Assembly: GCF_014109765.1 (NCBI RefSeq) | Contig: NZ_CP059139.1 | Location: forward strand, 4,728,501-4,792,500 | Source of the DNA: Pseudomonas berkeleyensis | GTDB taxonomy: Bacteria > Pseudomonadota > Gammaproteobacteria > Pseudomonadales > Pseudomonadaceae | Reading direction: 5' to 3' | DNA length: 64,000 nucleotides | In this document: one piece after another, positions 8,254-16,472 of the stretch | Numbering within the stretch: position 1 is the stretch's first letter | Layout of the letters: each line of letters opens with the position of its first letter | Made by a program: the position numbers and the translations under genes | Notes under the pieces: model-generated | Seen by the model: only the letters and a program-made list of their open reading frames with translations | What the model was told of the DNA's origin: nothing | Database searches by the model: none

Positions 8254-9351
8254 TCAATTGCGGCTGGCGACACGCTTCTCTCGCTCGAAGCGCAATTCGC
8301 TTTCCGCCCATTGCCGCCACGAGCGCACCTTGGAACGGTCAGCCCCGACACGCTCGGCCTGAACCAGAGCATCCAGCCCGGCCTGCCAGCGCGCCTGCTC
8401 CAGCTCCAGCTGAGCGACGTACAACCAGTGCTTACCATTGCCACTGCGCTCGGCCAGTGGACGCAACACCCGTACCGCAGCAGCCCGATCACGCGCCTGC
8501 CACCAGAACAACCCCAGGTGCTCCTGACGCGCCGGGGTGCTGCTCAGCAGCCCATTGTCGATCAAGCCCGCGAGCAGCTTGGCACCCTGCCAAGGCTGAT
8601 CGGCGGCGCCAGCCAGCAGCACCAGGTTATCCAGCTCCGACTCGCTGAAACGCAGCCCCTTGGTGTGGGCCGCGCGCAACGTAGCCAGGGCCTTGTCGTT
8701 GCTGCCGGCCATCTGCTGCAGAGCGGCCAGTTGGCGCCAGCCTTTGGCATCGTCCGGCGTGCGCGCCAGTAGCTGACGCTGCCAGCGTTCGGCCTGGGCA
8801 TAGCGTTTGAGATCGGCATTGGTGCCCACCAGAAATTGCAGCCAGATATCCGCGGCATTCGGGTTGGCCTGCAGGTAACGCTCGGCCAGCGGCAGCGCCC
8901 TGGCTGGCTGGTTCATGCCCCGGTAGGCCTGCACCAGCATCTGCAGCACATCTTCGGACGCCTGCCCCTGATTCGGCGCCAGCAGCTCGACCACCCTGGC
9001 GTAGCGACGCTCACCGAGGTTGAGCTTGGCCAGGTTGAGTCGCTCGCCAGCGAGCATGTCCTCGTCCAATTTGCCGCTGCGCACAGCCTTGTCCAGCCAG
9101 TCGATGGCCTGCGCATTGTGACCGGCTGACCAGGCCACATAGGCCTGGCTACGCCAGACCAGCGCCTCCTCGAGACTGCCGCTCTGTGCGGCGGCGCCCT
9201 CCAGCGCCTTGCGCGCAGCGGCGTAGTCACCCTGCTGCTGCGCACTTTGCGCAGCGTTCAGGGCACGAAACACGGCCGGGTCGATGGTCTGCTGGGCCAT
9301 CCCGGGCACAGCCGCCGTACCGAGCATCACGAGCAATAACCAGCGATACAT
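8254..9351 (-). CDS. TPR-repeat protein of the TtpC-type Ton system
   Basis: Exported 365-residue protein: signal peptide MYRWLLLVMLGTAAVPGMA, then helix-turn-helix repeats rich in alanine and leucine (for example AAQSAQQQGDYAAARKALEGA, and AKLNLGERRYARVVELLAP) typical of tetratricopeptide repeats. It is the last gene of a six-gene operon, starting two bases after the tonB stop. In Vibrio TonB2 clusters a TPR gene occupies the same position. Function is unproven; a periplasmic scaffold for TonB or for receptor coupling is a reasonable inference. Confidence 0.85.
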   Translation of the reverse strand: MYRWLLLVMLGTAAVPGMAQQTIDPAVFRALNAAQSAQQQGDYAAARKALEGAAAQSGSLEEALVWRSQAYVAWSAGHNAQAIDWLDKAVRSGKLDEDMLAGERLNLAKLNLGERRYARVVELLAPNQGQASEDVLQMLVQAYRGMNQPARALPLAERYLQANPNAADIWLQFLVGTNADLKRYAQAERWQRQLLARTPDDAKGWRQLAALQQMAGSNDKALATLRAAHTKGLRFSESELDNLVLLAGAADQPWQGAKLLAGLIDNGLLSSTPARQEHLGLFWWQARDRAAAVRVLRPLAERSGNGKHWLYVAQLELEQARWQAGLDALVQAERVGADRSKVRSWRQWAESELRFEREKRVASRN

Positions 9352-9353
9352 GG

Positions 9354-10037
9354 TCAGCCCCTTTCCAGACGGAAGTAGAGAGTTTTCACTGCCTCGCGAT
9401 CAACCGCCAGGCCGCCCTCGGTGCGCGGCGCGAAACGCCAGCGAGCGGCCGCACGACGGGCCTCGCGCTCGAACACGTTGCGCGGATTGGCCTCCAGCAC
9501 ACGGATATTCTCCACATTGCCGGCTCGGTTGATGGTGAAAGCCAGTTTGACGAAACCTTCGATGCCACGCTGCAGGGCATGCCGCGGATACTCCGGGCGC
9601 ACGTCGTTGAGCGGCATCACTTCGCTCTCCATGCCGCCCATCTGCCCGCCCGTGTCGGCAGCCTCGCTCGGCGTACTCGGCGCTGCCGCGCCTGGCGCAA
9701 GACCCGCCAGGCTGGGTGCTGGCGCGGCATTGACGGCGATACCACCGGCCAGGCTTGGCAACTGGATATCCAGCGCTGGCAGTTGCGCATCAGGCGTTGC
9801 CGACATCGGTGTGGGCGGCGTCGGGGTTTGCGGCGTCTGTGGTTGCGGTGGCTGCGGCGCCTGCTGACGATTGCGACTGGCGGTCTCGCTGGAATTGCCA
9901 TCCATGCGTACGAAGCTGGCCACGCTGACCGGCTCCTGATCGAGCGTCGAACGTGGCGGCGTGACCATGTACAGCATCAGGGCGAACAACCCCAGCGCCA
10001 TCAGGCAGGCAGCGATGAAGGACAGCGCCAGACGCAT
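9354..10037 (-). CDS. tonB: Energy transducer TonB (TonB2 type)
   Basis: A 227-residue protein anchored by one N-terminal helix (ALSFIAACLMALGLFALMLYM). A proline/glutamine-rich stretch near 57-77 spans the periplasm. The C-terminal TonB domain (about 145-227) has VRPEYPRHALQRGIEGFVKL and ends LYFRLERG, matching the receptor-contacting fold. It transmits proton-motive energy from ExbBD to outer-membrane receptors. Its start overlaps the exbD stop by one base. No TonB-dependent receptor gene is in the window, so the substrate cannot be read from context. Confidence 0.92.
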   Translation of the reverse strand: MRLALSFIAACLMALGLFALMLYMVTPPRSTLDQEPVSVASFVRMDGNSSETASRNRQQAPQPPQPQTPQTPTPPTPMSATPDAQLPALDIQLPSLAGGIAVNAAPAPSLAGLAPGAAAPSTPSEAADTGGQMGGMESEVMPLNDVRPEYPRHALQRGIEGFVKLAFTINRAGNVENIRVLEANPRNVFEREARRAAARWRFAPRTEGGLAVDREAVKTLYFRLERG

Positions 10038-10447
10038 CAGTTGGCTCCGCTGGTGGCAGCCAGTGCCACATCACGCACCCCGGCGAGGCGCGCTTGATCC
10101 ATCACCTGCACCACCAGACCGGTACGTGCATCCTGATCGGCCTGCACCACCACCGCGCCATCCGGTTGCTCCACACGCATGCGTTCGACATGCGCACGCA
10201 CGCTGCGCACGTCCACCGGTTTCTTGTCCAGCCACACCTGGCCATCGGCGGTGACGGCGATGAGGATGTTGCCCTTGTCCTGCGGGCTGGCGGTTTCCGC
10301 CTGCGGGCGTTGTACTTCGACACCAGCCTCCTTGATGAAGGAGCTGGTGACGATGAAGAAGATCAGCATGATGAAGACCACGTCGAGCATCGGCGTAAGG
10401 TCGATGCCGGTGTCGTCTTCAGGCTGGTGATGACGGCGCATTCTCAT
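10037..10447 (-). CDS. exbD: Biopolymer transporter ExbD
   Basis: A 136-residue ExbD/TolR protein. The N-terminus DTGIDLTPMLDVVFIMLIFFIVT contains the conserved membrane aspartate (D25 in PMLDVV) that carries protons with ExbB. The periplasmic domain follows (EVQRPQAETA onward). It lies 11 bases after exbB in the Ton operon. Confidence 0.94.
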   Translation of the reverse strand: MRMRRHHQPEDDTGIDLTPMLDVVFIMLIFFIVTSSFIKEAGVEVQRPQAETASPQDKGNILIAVTADGQVWLDKKPVDVRSVRAHVERMRVEQPDGAVVVQADQDARTGLVVQVMDQARLAGVRDVALAATSGAN

Positions 10448-10458
10448 TTCAAAGACTC

Positions 10459-11010
10459 TCAGTCATGCCGCAGCTGATCGGCCAGCCGCTCCAGAGCCCG
10501 GCGCGAGTCTCGTTCGAGACGCGCCAGGCTGAACAATCCAGTGATCGCCAGCACCATGCCGGCCATGGTCGGCAGGATCGCCTTCCATACGCCGGCAGCC
10601 ATGCCGCGTGGGTCGCCATTGCCACTCATGGCCAGCACGTCGAATACCGCAACCATGCCAGTCACGGTGCCGAGCAGGCCAAACAGTGGACACAGCGCGA
10701 CCAGGGTCTTGCCCAAACGCAGCGGAGCAGCGAGTTGCTGGCGCGCCTGCGCCAGCCAGGCGTCGCGGACTGCGCGCTGCCAACTGCCCACCACGTCATC
10801 GCCGAGCACCTGCTGCCAGGCTTCGCGACGCTCGCGCACCCAGCGCGGGAAGATCCGCCGCAGGAACCAGAAACGCTCGAACATCAGCGTCCAGAACAGC
10901 ACGCAAAGGATGGCCAGGGCCCACATCACCACACCGCCGGTGGTCATGAAGTCGAGCAGCGCATAGCCGCTGTCGACTGCACGCAACCAGGATGCGTAGA
11001 AATCAGTCAC
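10459..11010 (-). CDS. exbB: ExbB/TolQ/MotA-family proton channel protein
   Basis: A 183-residue inner-membrane protein of the short ExbB2 kind. Three helices are visible: GGVVMWALAILCVLFWTLMF, then LVALCPLFGLLGTVTGMVAVF and ILPTMAGMVLAITGLFSLA; the GLLGTVTGM motif is the family core. It forms the proton channel with the ExbD downstream. Its start overlaps the end of the upstream ttpC-like gene by 8 bases, showing translational coupling. Confidence 0.92.
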   Translation of the reverse strand: MTDFYASWLRAVDSGYALLDFMTTGGVVMWALAILCVLFWTLMFERFWFLRRIFPRWVRERREAWQQVLGDDVVGSWQRAVRDAWLAQARQQLAAPLRLGKTLVALCPLFGLLGTVTGMVAVFDVLAMSGNGDPRGMAAGVWKAILPTMAGMVLAITGLFSLARLERDSRRALERLADQLRHD

Positions 11011-12352
11011 GACGCGGCGTCCCTGACAGGTGCAAGGCGACGAGACCGGCGCTCTGCTGCTCCAGAAGCTGGATCAGACCCTTGCTGCGGCTGCTCAGCA
11101 AGGCGTGCAGGAACAGCATCGGGATGGCCACGATCAACCCCTGCACGGTGGTCACCAGCGCCTGCGAGATACCGTCGGCCATCAGCCGCGAATCGCCGGC
11201 GCCGCCCTGGGTGATGGCCTGGAAGGTGATGATCATCCCGGTCACGGTTCCCAGCAGGCCGAGCAACGGCGCGACAGCGGCCATCAGCTTGATCAGGCCG
11301 TGGCCTTTCTCCAATGGCGGGGTTTCCAGCAGGATCGCCTCATCCAGCTTCAGCTCCAGGGTTTCCAGATCGGACAACTGCGGCTTCGGCCCCAACACGC
11401 CGATCACCCGCCCCAGCGGGTTGTCGTCACGCGGAGTGCCGAGATCATGCATCTGCGCCTTGATTCCACGTGCCACACGGCTCAGGTAGAACATGCGCCA
11501 GGCTGCCAGCAGCAGGCCCACGGCGCCCAGCGCAACGATCACCCAACCGACCAGGCCGCCCTGCTGCTGGCGATCCCACAGGCTCGGTTGCTGCTGCAAC
11601 TGCGCCAGCAGGGTGCCGCGACTGGGGTCGACCGGCAGTGGCGCCAACGCCGCACTGCTACTGAGGTAATCCTTGACCTGGCCCATACCGGAAGGCTGGC
11701 GCAGCGGCGCGATCAGCTCGCCTGCATCGGCGTCGTAACGCAGGAAGGCATCCTCGCCGTACACGGCAAAAGCACCGACGCGCAGCACCTGCTGCTCACT
11801 GCGAAGACCGTCGGCGGCGACCACCGGCAACGGCACGCGCTCGACACGACCACTGGCGGCCAGATCTTCGAGCAGCAGCATCCAGAAGCCATCGAGGTCT
11901 TCGGCCGACGGCAAGCTGCGGCTCTCGGCCAGCGCCTTGAGTTGCTTGAGGCGCTCGGGGTATTGCGCATTGAGCAGGCTGTCCTGCCACTGGCTGAGGG
12001 TGTCACCGGCACTCTGGCGCACCACACCGAACAGTTCGCCGAGATGACCGACACGTTGCGCCAGCAGCTTTTCCTGCTCGGCCAGTTCAGCTTCCTGACG
12101 ATCGAAATCGGCCTTCAGACGTTCGGCCTCGGCCTTCTGCTCGGCGAGCGAGGCACGCGCGGCAGCCAGCAGTTCGGCTTGTTCACTGCGCTTGGCAAGA
12201 AACGCCTGCTCGCGCGCCTGCATGGCACTGACTTCGGCGGCCCGCTCACTGCGGATACGTTGCAACAGCTGATCGGGACTGAGGGTTTCAGCGACAGCAG
12301 CCATGTTGGGCAGCAGGCTGAGCACCAAGGCGGCGATAACACGACGAGTCAT
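11003..12352 (-). CDS. TtpC-like protein: periplasmic coiled coil fused to an ExbB domain
   Basis: A 449-residue protein resembling Vibrio TtpC, an extra ExbB-like component of TonB2 systems. It has a signal peptide (MTRRVIAALVLSLLPNMAAVAE), a long coiled coil (about 25-110, rich in E, A, Q, R heptads), a periplasmic domain, one membrane helix (GWVIVALGAVGLLLAAWRMFYL, about 265-285), and a C-terminal MotA/TolQ/ExbB domain with MAAVAPLLGLLGTVTGMI. Its start overlaps the stop of the DUF3450 gene (ATGA). Two ExbB-type proteins in one operon distinguish this from the simple exbBD-tonB system. Confidence 0.88.
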   Translation of the reverse strand: MTRRVIAALVLSLLPNMAAVAETLSPDQLLQRIRSERAAEVSAMQAREQAFLAKRSEQAELLAAARASLAEQKAEAERLKADFDRQEAELAEQEKLLAQRVGHLGELFGVVRQSAGDTLSQWQDSLLNAQYPERLKQLKALAESRSLPSAEDLDGFWMLLLEDLAASGRVERVPLPVVAADGLRSEQQVLRVGAFAVYGEDAFLRYDADAGELIAPLRQPSGMGQVKDYLSSSAALAPLPVDPSRGTLLAQLQQQPSLWDRQQQGGLVGWVIVALGAVGLLLAAWRMFYLSRVARGIKAQMHDLGTPRDDNPLGRVIGVLGPKPQLSDLETLELKLDEAILLETPPLEKGHGLIKLMAAVAPLLGLLGTVTGMIITFQAITQGGAGDSRLMADGISQALVTTVQGLIVAIPMLFLHALLSSRSKGLIQLLEQQSAGLVALHLSGTPRRD

Positions 12353-13122
12353 TGTGCAGACTCCTTGGCCAGCGTCTTGATCGGCAGGTTCAACAGTGCG
12401 GGAGCCTGTTGCTGGCGGGCGATGGCGATGGCCTGGCTCAACGGGCGCCGGGCGCTACCTTCGAGCGCCTGCCAGGCCTGGGCCTGCGGGTTCCACCAGC
12501 CGCTCTCGTGGCCATCCAGGGCCTGGTAATAGAGCATGCTGCGCCCCAGGCGCAGGAATTCCACGCTACGCGAGGCGCCATCGGCCTGCTTCAGCTCACC
12601 GCGCCAGGCTTCCAGGGTGCGGCCGTAGTCGCTCTCGATCTGGTAGGCCTCGAGGATGCGGCGGTACTTGTCAGCCAGGCTGACATCGGCGCGCGGCAAC
12701 AGATCCTGCAACTGCGCCAGGCGATCCTCACGCTCTTCGGGCAGGAACGGCAGATCAGCGGCAATGAACTGGCCAAGCACCTCGACCATCCTGACCATCT
12801 GCGGGCTCACTGCCTCCTGGGTGCGCTCGATGCCATCGAGCTGCCTCTGGTAGCCAGCCAGCTCATCGCGCTGGGCCGCCACCAAATCAAGTAATTGACT
12901 GTTATAACCTTTCAGCGCCTCAGCCTGCTGGAGCGCGCTACGGTACTCGTTGAGCATCTCACGACTGGCATCGTCCAGTTGCTCGACACGGCCCTGGGAA
13001 GCCTTGGCCTCGGCAGCCAGGCGCTGGCTTTCATCCAGCGCATCATCCAGCGGTGCGGCAGCCAGCGAACCGCTGGCAAGGGCCAGGGCCGCGACCAGGG
13101 AACGGAGTGGGAAGCGATTCAT
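12349..13122 (-). CDS. DUF3450 family periplasmic coiled-coil protein
   Basis: First gene of the Ton operon. The 257-residue product begins MNRFPLRSLVAALALASGSLA, a signal peptide, followed by a long coiled coil (about 25-110: DESQRLAAEAKASQGRVEQL and further) and the DUF3450 core with PFLPEEREDRLAQLQDLL and IESDYGRTLEAWRGEL. An in-frame start 17 codons upstream reads through the promoter region, so I use the ATG at 13122. The gene is regularly found before ttpC in Vibrio and other gammaproteobacteria, which points to a role in TonB2 energy coupling, but the mechanism is unknown. Confidence 0.85.
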   Translation of the reverse strand: MNRFPLRSLVAALALASGSLAAAPLDDALDESQRLAAEAKASQGRVEQLDDASREMLNEYRSALQQAEALKGYNSQLLDLVAAQRDELAGYQRQLDGIERTQEAVSPQMVRMVEVLGQFIAADLPFLPEEREDRLAQLQDLLPRADVSLADKYRRILEAYQIESDYGRTLEAWRGELKQADGASRSVEFLRLGRSMLYYQALDGHESGWWNPQAQAWQALEGSARRPLSQAIAIARQQQAPALLNLPIKTLAKESAQ

Positions 13123-13157
13123 GCGCAGAGGATCCTCGACAGACGGCAGCTTCAAAA

Positions 13158-13172
13158 AGAGAAAGATTATCA
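13158..13172 (-). promoter_or_regulatory. Candidate Fur box of the Ton operon
   Basis: Read on the minus strand, TGATAATCTTTCTCT agrees with the 15-base Fur consensus (TGATAATNATTATCA) at 11 of the 14 defined positions; the left arm is perfect. It lies 36 bases before the DUF3450 start, where a promoter is expected. Iron repression of a Ton system is common; the match here is inference. Confidence 0.5.
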
Positions 13173-13227
13173 TCTACGAACTTCACCAGGGCACGCGTGA
13201 AACATCTCGTATCAGCCAGCCGAACTA

Positions 13228-13241
13228 TTGAGCCAGGTCAA
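13228..13241 (+). promoter_or_regulatory. Candidate Anr/FNR site upstream of oprG
   Basis: TTGAGCCAGGTCAA fits TTGAT-N4-ATCAA with both TTGA/TCAA cores intact. A -10-like TAGCAT follows at 13263-13268, which places the site about 41 bases before the predicted transcription start, the usual position for class II activation. OprG in P. aeruginosa is known to be Anr-dependent under low oxygen. Confidence 0.5.
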
Positions 13242-13307
13242 AAAGTAAATCGTTGCGTGGCTTAGCATTGATTCCAGCCAAGACACTCGACTCGACTGGA
13301 GTTCGCT

Positions 13308-14000
13308 ATGTACAAGTCCCTGTTCACCGCTTCCCTGTTGGCCCTGGCCATCGCTGCCCCCGTTGCCCAGGCCCACCAGGCCGGCGACATTCTCGTCCGC
13401 GCCGGTGCGATCACCGTAAACCCCGAGGCCGACTCCTCCAGCGTCAAGGTCGACCGCGGCGGCTTGGCCGGCGCCGATCTGGGCGGCAAGGCGACCATGA
13501 GCAGTGACACCCAGCTGGGCCTGAACTTCGCCTACATGCTGACCGACAACCTCGGTATCGAACTGCTGGCCGCAACGCCCTTCGAGCACGACGTGAAGAT
13601 CAAAGGCACCATCCTCGGCGCGGCCAACGGAAAGCTGGGCTCGCTCAAGCACCTGCCGCCGACCCTGAGCCTGGTGTACTACCCGCTCGACTCCAAGTCG
13701 GCATTCCAGCCCTATGTCGGCGCCGGCATCAACTACACCTGGATCTTCGACGAGCACGTCGGCAGCGCCGCCAGTGCCAACGGCTTCGACAACTTCCGCG
13801 CGAAGAACTCCTGGGGCCTGGCCTGGCAGGTCGGTGCTGACTACATGCTGACCGACAACCTGATGGTCAACGCCCAGGTACGCTACATCGACATCGACAC
13901 CACCGCCTATGTCGACAACAACGCCCTCGGCGTACGCGCCAAGGTCGACGTAGACGTCGATCCGTTCGTCTACATGGTTGGCCTGGGCTACAAGTTCTAA
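13308..14000 (+). CDS. oprG: Outer-membrane protein OprG (OmpW family)
   Basis: An eight-stranded outer-membrane beta barrel of 230 residues for small hydrophobic molecules. Signal peptide MYKSLFTASLLALAIAAPVAQA, mature start HQAGDILVRAGAITVNP, a strongly conserved OmpW opening. The repeated phrase YMLTDNL (two places), alternating strands and the terminal aromatic residue in MVGLGYKF fit an OmpW barrel. It has its own promoter region and terminator. Confidence 0.95.
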   Translation: MYKSLFTASLLALAIAAPVAQAHQAGDILVRAGAITVNPEADSSSVKVDRGGLAGADLGGKATMSSDTQLGLNFAYMLTDNLGIELLAATPFEHDVKIKGTILGAANGKLGSLKHLPPTLSLVYYPLDSKSAFQPYVGAGINYTWIFDEHVGSAASANGFDNFRAKNSWGLAWQVGADYMLTDNLMVNAQVRYIDIDTTAYVDNNALGVRAKVDVDVDPFVYMVGLGYKF

Positions 14001-14015
14001 GCCAGCGCACAATGA

Positions 14016-14043
14016 GAGAAGCCGGCATCTGCCGGCTTCTTTG
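14016..14043 (+). terminator. Terminator of oprG
   Basis: AGAAGCCGGCA (14017-14027) pairs with TGCCGGCTTCT (14030-14040), followed by TT. It lies 16 bases after the oprG stop and can also act for the minus-strand epimerase gene ending at 14073. Confidence 0.88.
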
Positions 14044-14072
14044 CGTTCAGGGACATCACCCCCAGCATCGGT

Positions 14073-14996
14073 TTACAAACCGAGCAAGCGAGCGAGCCCG
14101 TCACGTAGCGGCGTCTGCGCCGGCAGCTGGTACTGCGCCTGCAGTCGAGTATTGTCGGCACGCGAATGGCGAATATCGCCAGCCCGCGCCGGCAGATGCG
14201 TCACCTGCGGGAGTGCACCACACAGGGTGCCGATTTCCGCCAGCAACTGGTTGAGGCTGACAGCCTGGTTCCAACCGACGTTGACCGGCAGCGGTTCCAC
14301 CTGCCCGGCACCCAGAGCCTGCATCAGCAACTCGACCAGATCGCCCACGTAGAAGAAGTCGCGGGTCTGTTCGCCATCACCGAATACGCTGATCGGCAGC
14401 CCCTGCTGCGCACGCTGGGTAAAGATGCTTATCACGCCGGAATATGGCGAAGACGGATCCTGGCGTGGGCCGAAGATGTTGAAGAAGCGAAACACGGCCG
14501 GTTCCAGGCCATGCTGGCGACGATAGAAATCCAGATAATGCTCACTCGCCAGCTTGTCGGCAGCATAGGGCGTAAGCGGGGATTTGGCTGTGTCCTCATC
14601 GATGGCCACGCCTTCGCCATTGTTGCCATAGATGGCAGCACTGGAGGCGTAGACCACTCGCCGCACGCCATGCAGGCGCATCGCCTCGCAGACGTTGAGC
14701 GTACCGATGAAATTGCTCTGGTGGGTCGCCACCGGGTCATCGACGGACGCCTGCACGGAGGCCACCGCAGCCAGGTGAACCACCGCATCGCAACCGGCTA
14801 CCGCCTGCGCGACCAACTGCGCATCGGCGACATCCCCCTCGATGAACTGCAGGGCCGGGTTATCCAGCGGCAGGTTATTGCGCTTGCCCATGGACAGATT
14901 GTCCAGCACGCGTACGCGCTGCCCTGCGGCCAGCAGCGCATCGACCAGATGCGAACCAATGAAGCCGGCACCGCCGGTTACGAGTATTTCAGCCAT
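14073..14996 (-). CDS. NAD-dependent epimerase/dehydratase (UDP-glucose 4-epimerase-like)
   Basis: A 307-residue extended SDR enzyme. The NAD site GGAGFIG is at 8-14, the catalytic region shows VVYASSAAIYG and the YxxxK pair in TPYAADKLASEHY, and FRFFNIFGPRQDPSSPYSG is the sugar-nucleotide substrate loop. It most likely epimerises or dehydrates a UDP- or GDP-sugar. I use the ATG of MAEILVTGG, since the upstream reading overlaps the next gene. It shares 8 bases with the upstream RmlD-like gene, so the pair is coupled. Confidence 0.9.
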   Translation of the reverse strand: MAEILVTGGAGFIGSHLVDALLAAGQRVRVLDNLSMGKRNNLPLDNPALQFIEGDVADAQLVAQAVAGCDAVVHLAAVASVQASVDDPVATHQSNFIGTLNVCEAMRLHGVRRVVYASSAAIYGNNGEGVAIDEDTAKSPLTPYAADKLASEHYLDFYRRQHGLEPAVFRFFNIFGPRQDPSSPYSGVISIFTQRAQQGLPISVFGDGEQTRDFFYVGDLVELLMQALGAGQVEPLPVNVGWNQAVSLNQLLAEIGTLCGALPQVTHLPARAGDIRHSRADNTRLQAQYQLPAQTPLRDGLARLLGL

Positions 14997-15873
14997 GACG
15001 GTAATAACGATCCAGAAGCGCTGGCAAACCGGAGCGCCAGGCGCGCGGCTTGATGCCGAAAGTGTGAAGGATTTTCTTGCAGGCCAGTACCGCGTGCTGC
15101 GGCTCGTCCGCTGCATCCGGACGGGCAGCGTGCGCTTGCGGCACGACATCCTCGATCAGGTTGCTGCGATAGTGGCGTGCCTCGCTGAGCACAGCCTGGC
15201 CCAGGCTCAGTGATGTGCTCGCTTCGTGCCCACCATAGTGATAGGTGCCCCACAGCGGTGAAGCGCAGTCGAGTTGCTTGAGCACGGCGAGGATCACCCG
15301 CGCAGCATCATCGACCGGGGTTGGATTACCCCGTCGGTCGTCGGCCAGGTGCAGCGTCTCGCCACGTTCGGCACGCAGCAGGAAACGCCCGAGCAAGCCT
15401 TCGCGACTGTCATCGAGCAACCAGCCGAAACGCAGCAGCACATGCCGCGGGCAGATCGCCCGTACGCTCTGCTCCAGACGCCAGAGCGCCTGGCCGCGCA
15501 GGCCCAGCGGTACGGGTTCTTCCTTCTCGCTATAGGCCGTGGCGCGCGAACCGTCGAACACGCGGTAGCTCGACGGCTGCACCAGCACGATCTGGTGATG
15601 CTGGCAGAGTTCGGCCAGGCGCTCGACAGCGCGCTCTTGCGTAGACAGGCGCGACGCGGTCACCGACTCGGCCTGAAACCAGTCGAAGTAATAAGCCAGG
15701 TTGATCAGTGCATCCGGGCGGGTGTCGTCGAGCAACTCGGTCAGGCTCGCCGCATCCCAGCCGCTTTCCGGCGGGCGTGGTGCGAGGAAGCCGATGTCCT
15801 CCTCGGCGCCAAGACGGATCAGCGCTTGCCCCAGGGCACTACCGCCGCCCAGCAGCATCAGGCGCATTCGCAT
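14989..15873 (-). CDS. RmlD-like NAD(P)-binding sugar-nucleotide reductase
   Basis: A 294-residue SDR-fold protein. The N-terminus MRMRLMLLGGGSALGQALI carries the glycine-rich nucleotide site, and PDALINLAYYFDWFQAE, VQPSSYRVFDG and GRGNPTPVDDAAR-like segments resemble dTDP-4-dehydrorhamnose reductase. The typical YxxxK is not obvious; GLRGQALWRLEQ lies where it would be expected, so catalysis may differ or be lost. First gene of a two-gene operon with the epimerase. No other polysaccharide gene is nearby. Confidence 0.78.
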   Translation of the reverse strand: MRMRLMLLGGGSALGQALIRLGAEEDIGFLAPRPPESGWDAASLTELLDDTRPDALINLAYYFDWFQAESVTASRLSTQERAVERLAELCQHHQIVLVQPSSYRVFDGSRATAYSEKEEPVPLGLRGQALWRLEQSVRAICPRHVLLRFGWLLDDSREGLLGRFLLRAERGETLHLADDRRGNPTPVDDAARVILAVLKQLDCASPLWGTYHYGGHEASTSLSLGQAVLSEARHYRSNLIEDVVPQAHAARPDAADEPQHAVLACKKILHTFGIKPRAWRSGLPALLDRYYRHG

Positions 15874-15958
15874 GGTGGCTCGGGTGACTCCAGATTTTTT
15901 CTGCCTGCCGGTGTGGCGGCCGTAATGGCGGATATTCTGCTGGTTTTACCCTGTGCCG

Positions 15959-16375
15959 TCACCCCGCAATCGCGCATTGCCCGGCATCGGCAGCAATGCG
16001 CTCGGCCTCCTGATCGAAGGCGCCCTGCGCCCGGACGATCTCGGCGACATGGCTTTCCACCCAGTGATCGAGTGTCCGAATCGGTTCGCTCAAGGAATGC
16101 CCCAGGGCCGTCAGCGAGTACTCCACCCGCGGCGGCACCTCGGCATAGGCCTGCCTCGATACCAGCCCAAAGCGCTCCAACCGACGAATCGTCTGGATCA
16201 GCATCTTTTCCGAAATGCCGTCGACCCGACGGCGCAGCTCGGCAGTACGCAGGGTGCCGCCGTGAGCCAGAGCATGAATCAGCAGCAGCGACCACTTGTC
16301 AGCGATCACCGCGAGAACGTGACGTGCCGGGCAAACACCGCTGAATACATTGCCCAGCCGGGATTCGTCGGTCAT
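15959..16375 (-). CDS. HxlR-family transcriptional regulator
   Basis: A 138-residue winged-helix regulator. CPARHVLAVIADKWSLLLIHAL is the HxlR signature with the sensor-type cysteine near residue 15; the recognition helix lies in GISEKMLIQTIRRLERFGL and the wing in VEYSLTALGHSL. I choose the ATG at 16375, with GGAG eight bases upstream; a TTG at 16399 is also in frame. It is divergent from the GST gene and a palindromic operator candidate lies between, so it probably controls that gene and itself in response to an electrophile or thiol stress. Confidence 0.9.
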   Translation of the reverse strand: MTDESRLGNVFSGVCPARHVLAVIADKWSLLLIHALAHGGTLRTAELRRRVDGISEKMLIQTIRRLERFGLVSRQAYAEVPPRVEYSLTALGHSLSEPIRTLDHWVESHVAEIVRAQGAFDQEAERIAADAGQCAIAG

Positions 16376-16387
16376 AGAAGCCGCTCC

Positions 16388-16412
16388 AAAACTTACCAAA
16401 AGGTAGGTACTT
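16388..16412. promoter_or_regulatory. Candidate HxlR operator
   Basis: ACTTACC-AAAA-GGTAGGT (16391-16408) is an inverted repeat in the spacer between the HxlR gene and the GST gene. HxlR regulators often bind palindromes with TACC/GGTA halves. Inference from position and symmetry. Confidence 0.6.
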
Positions 16413-16472
16413 GCCGAAAAGAATGCGCAGAGTAAGCTCTTTTACGCGTTCCCTCCACCAAGGAATCCCCCC

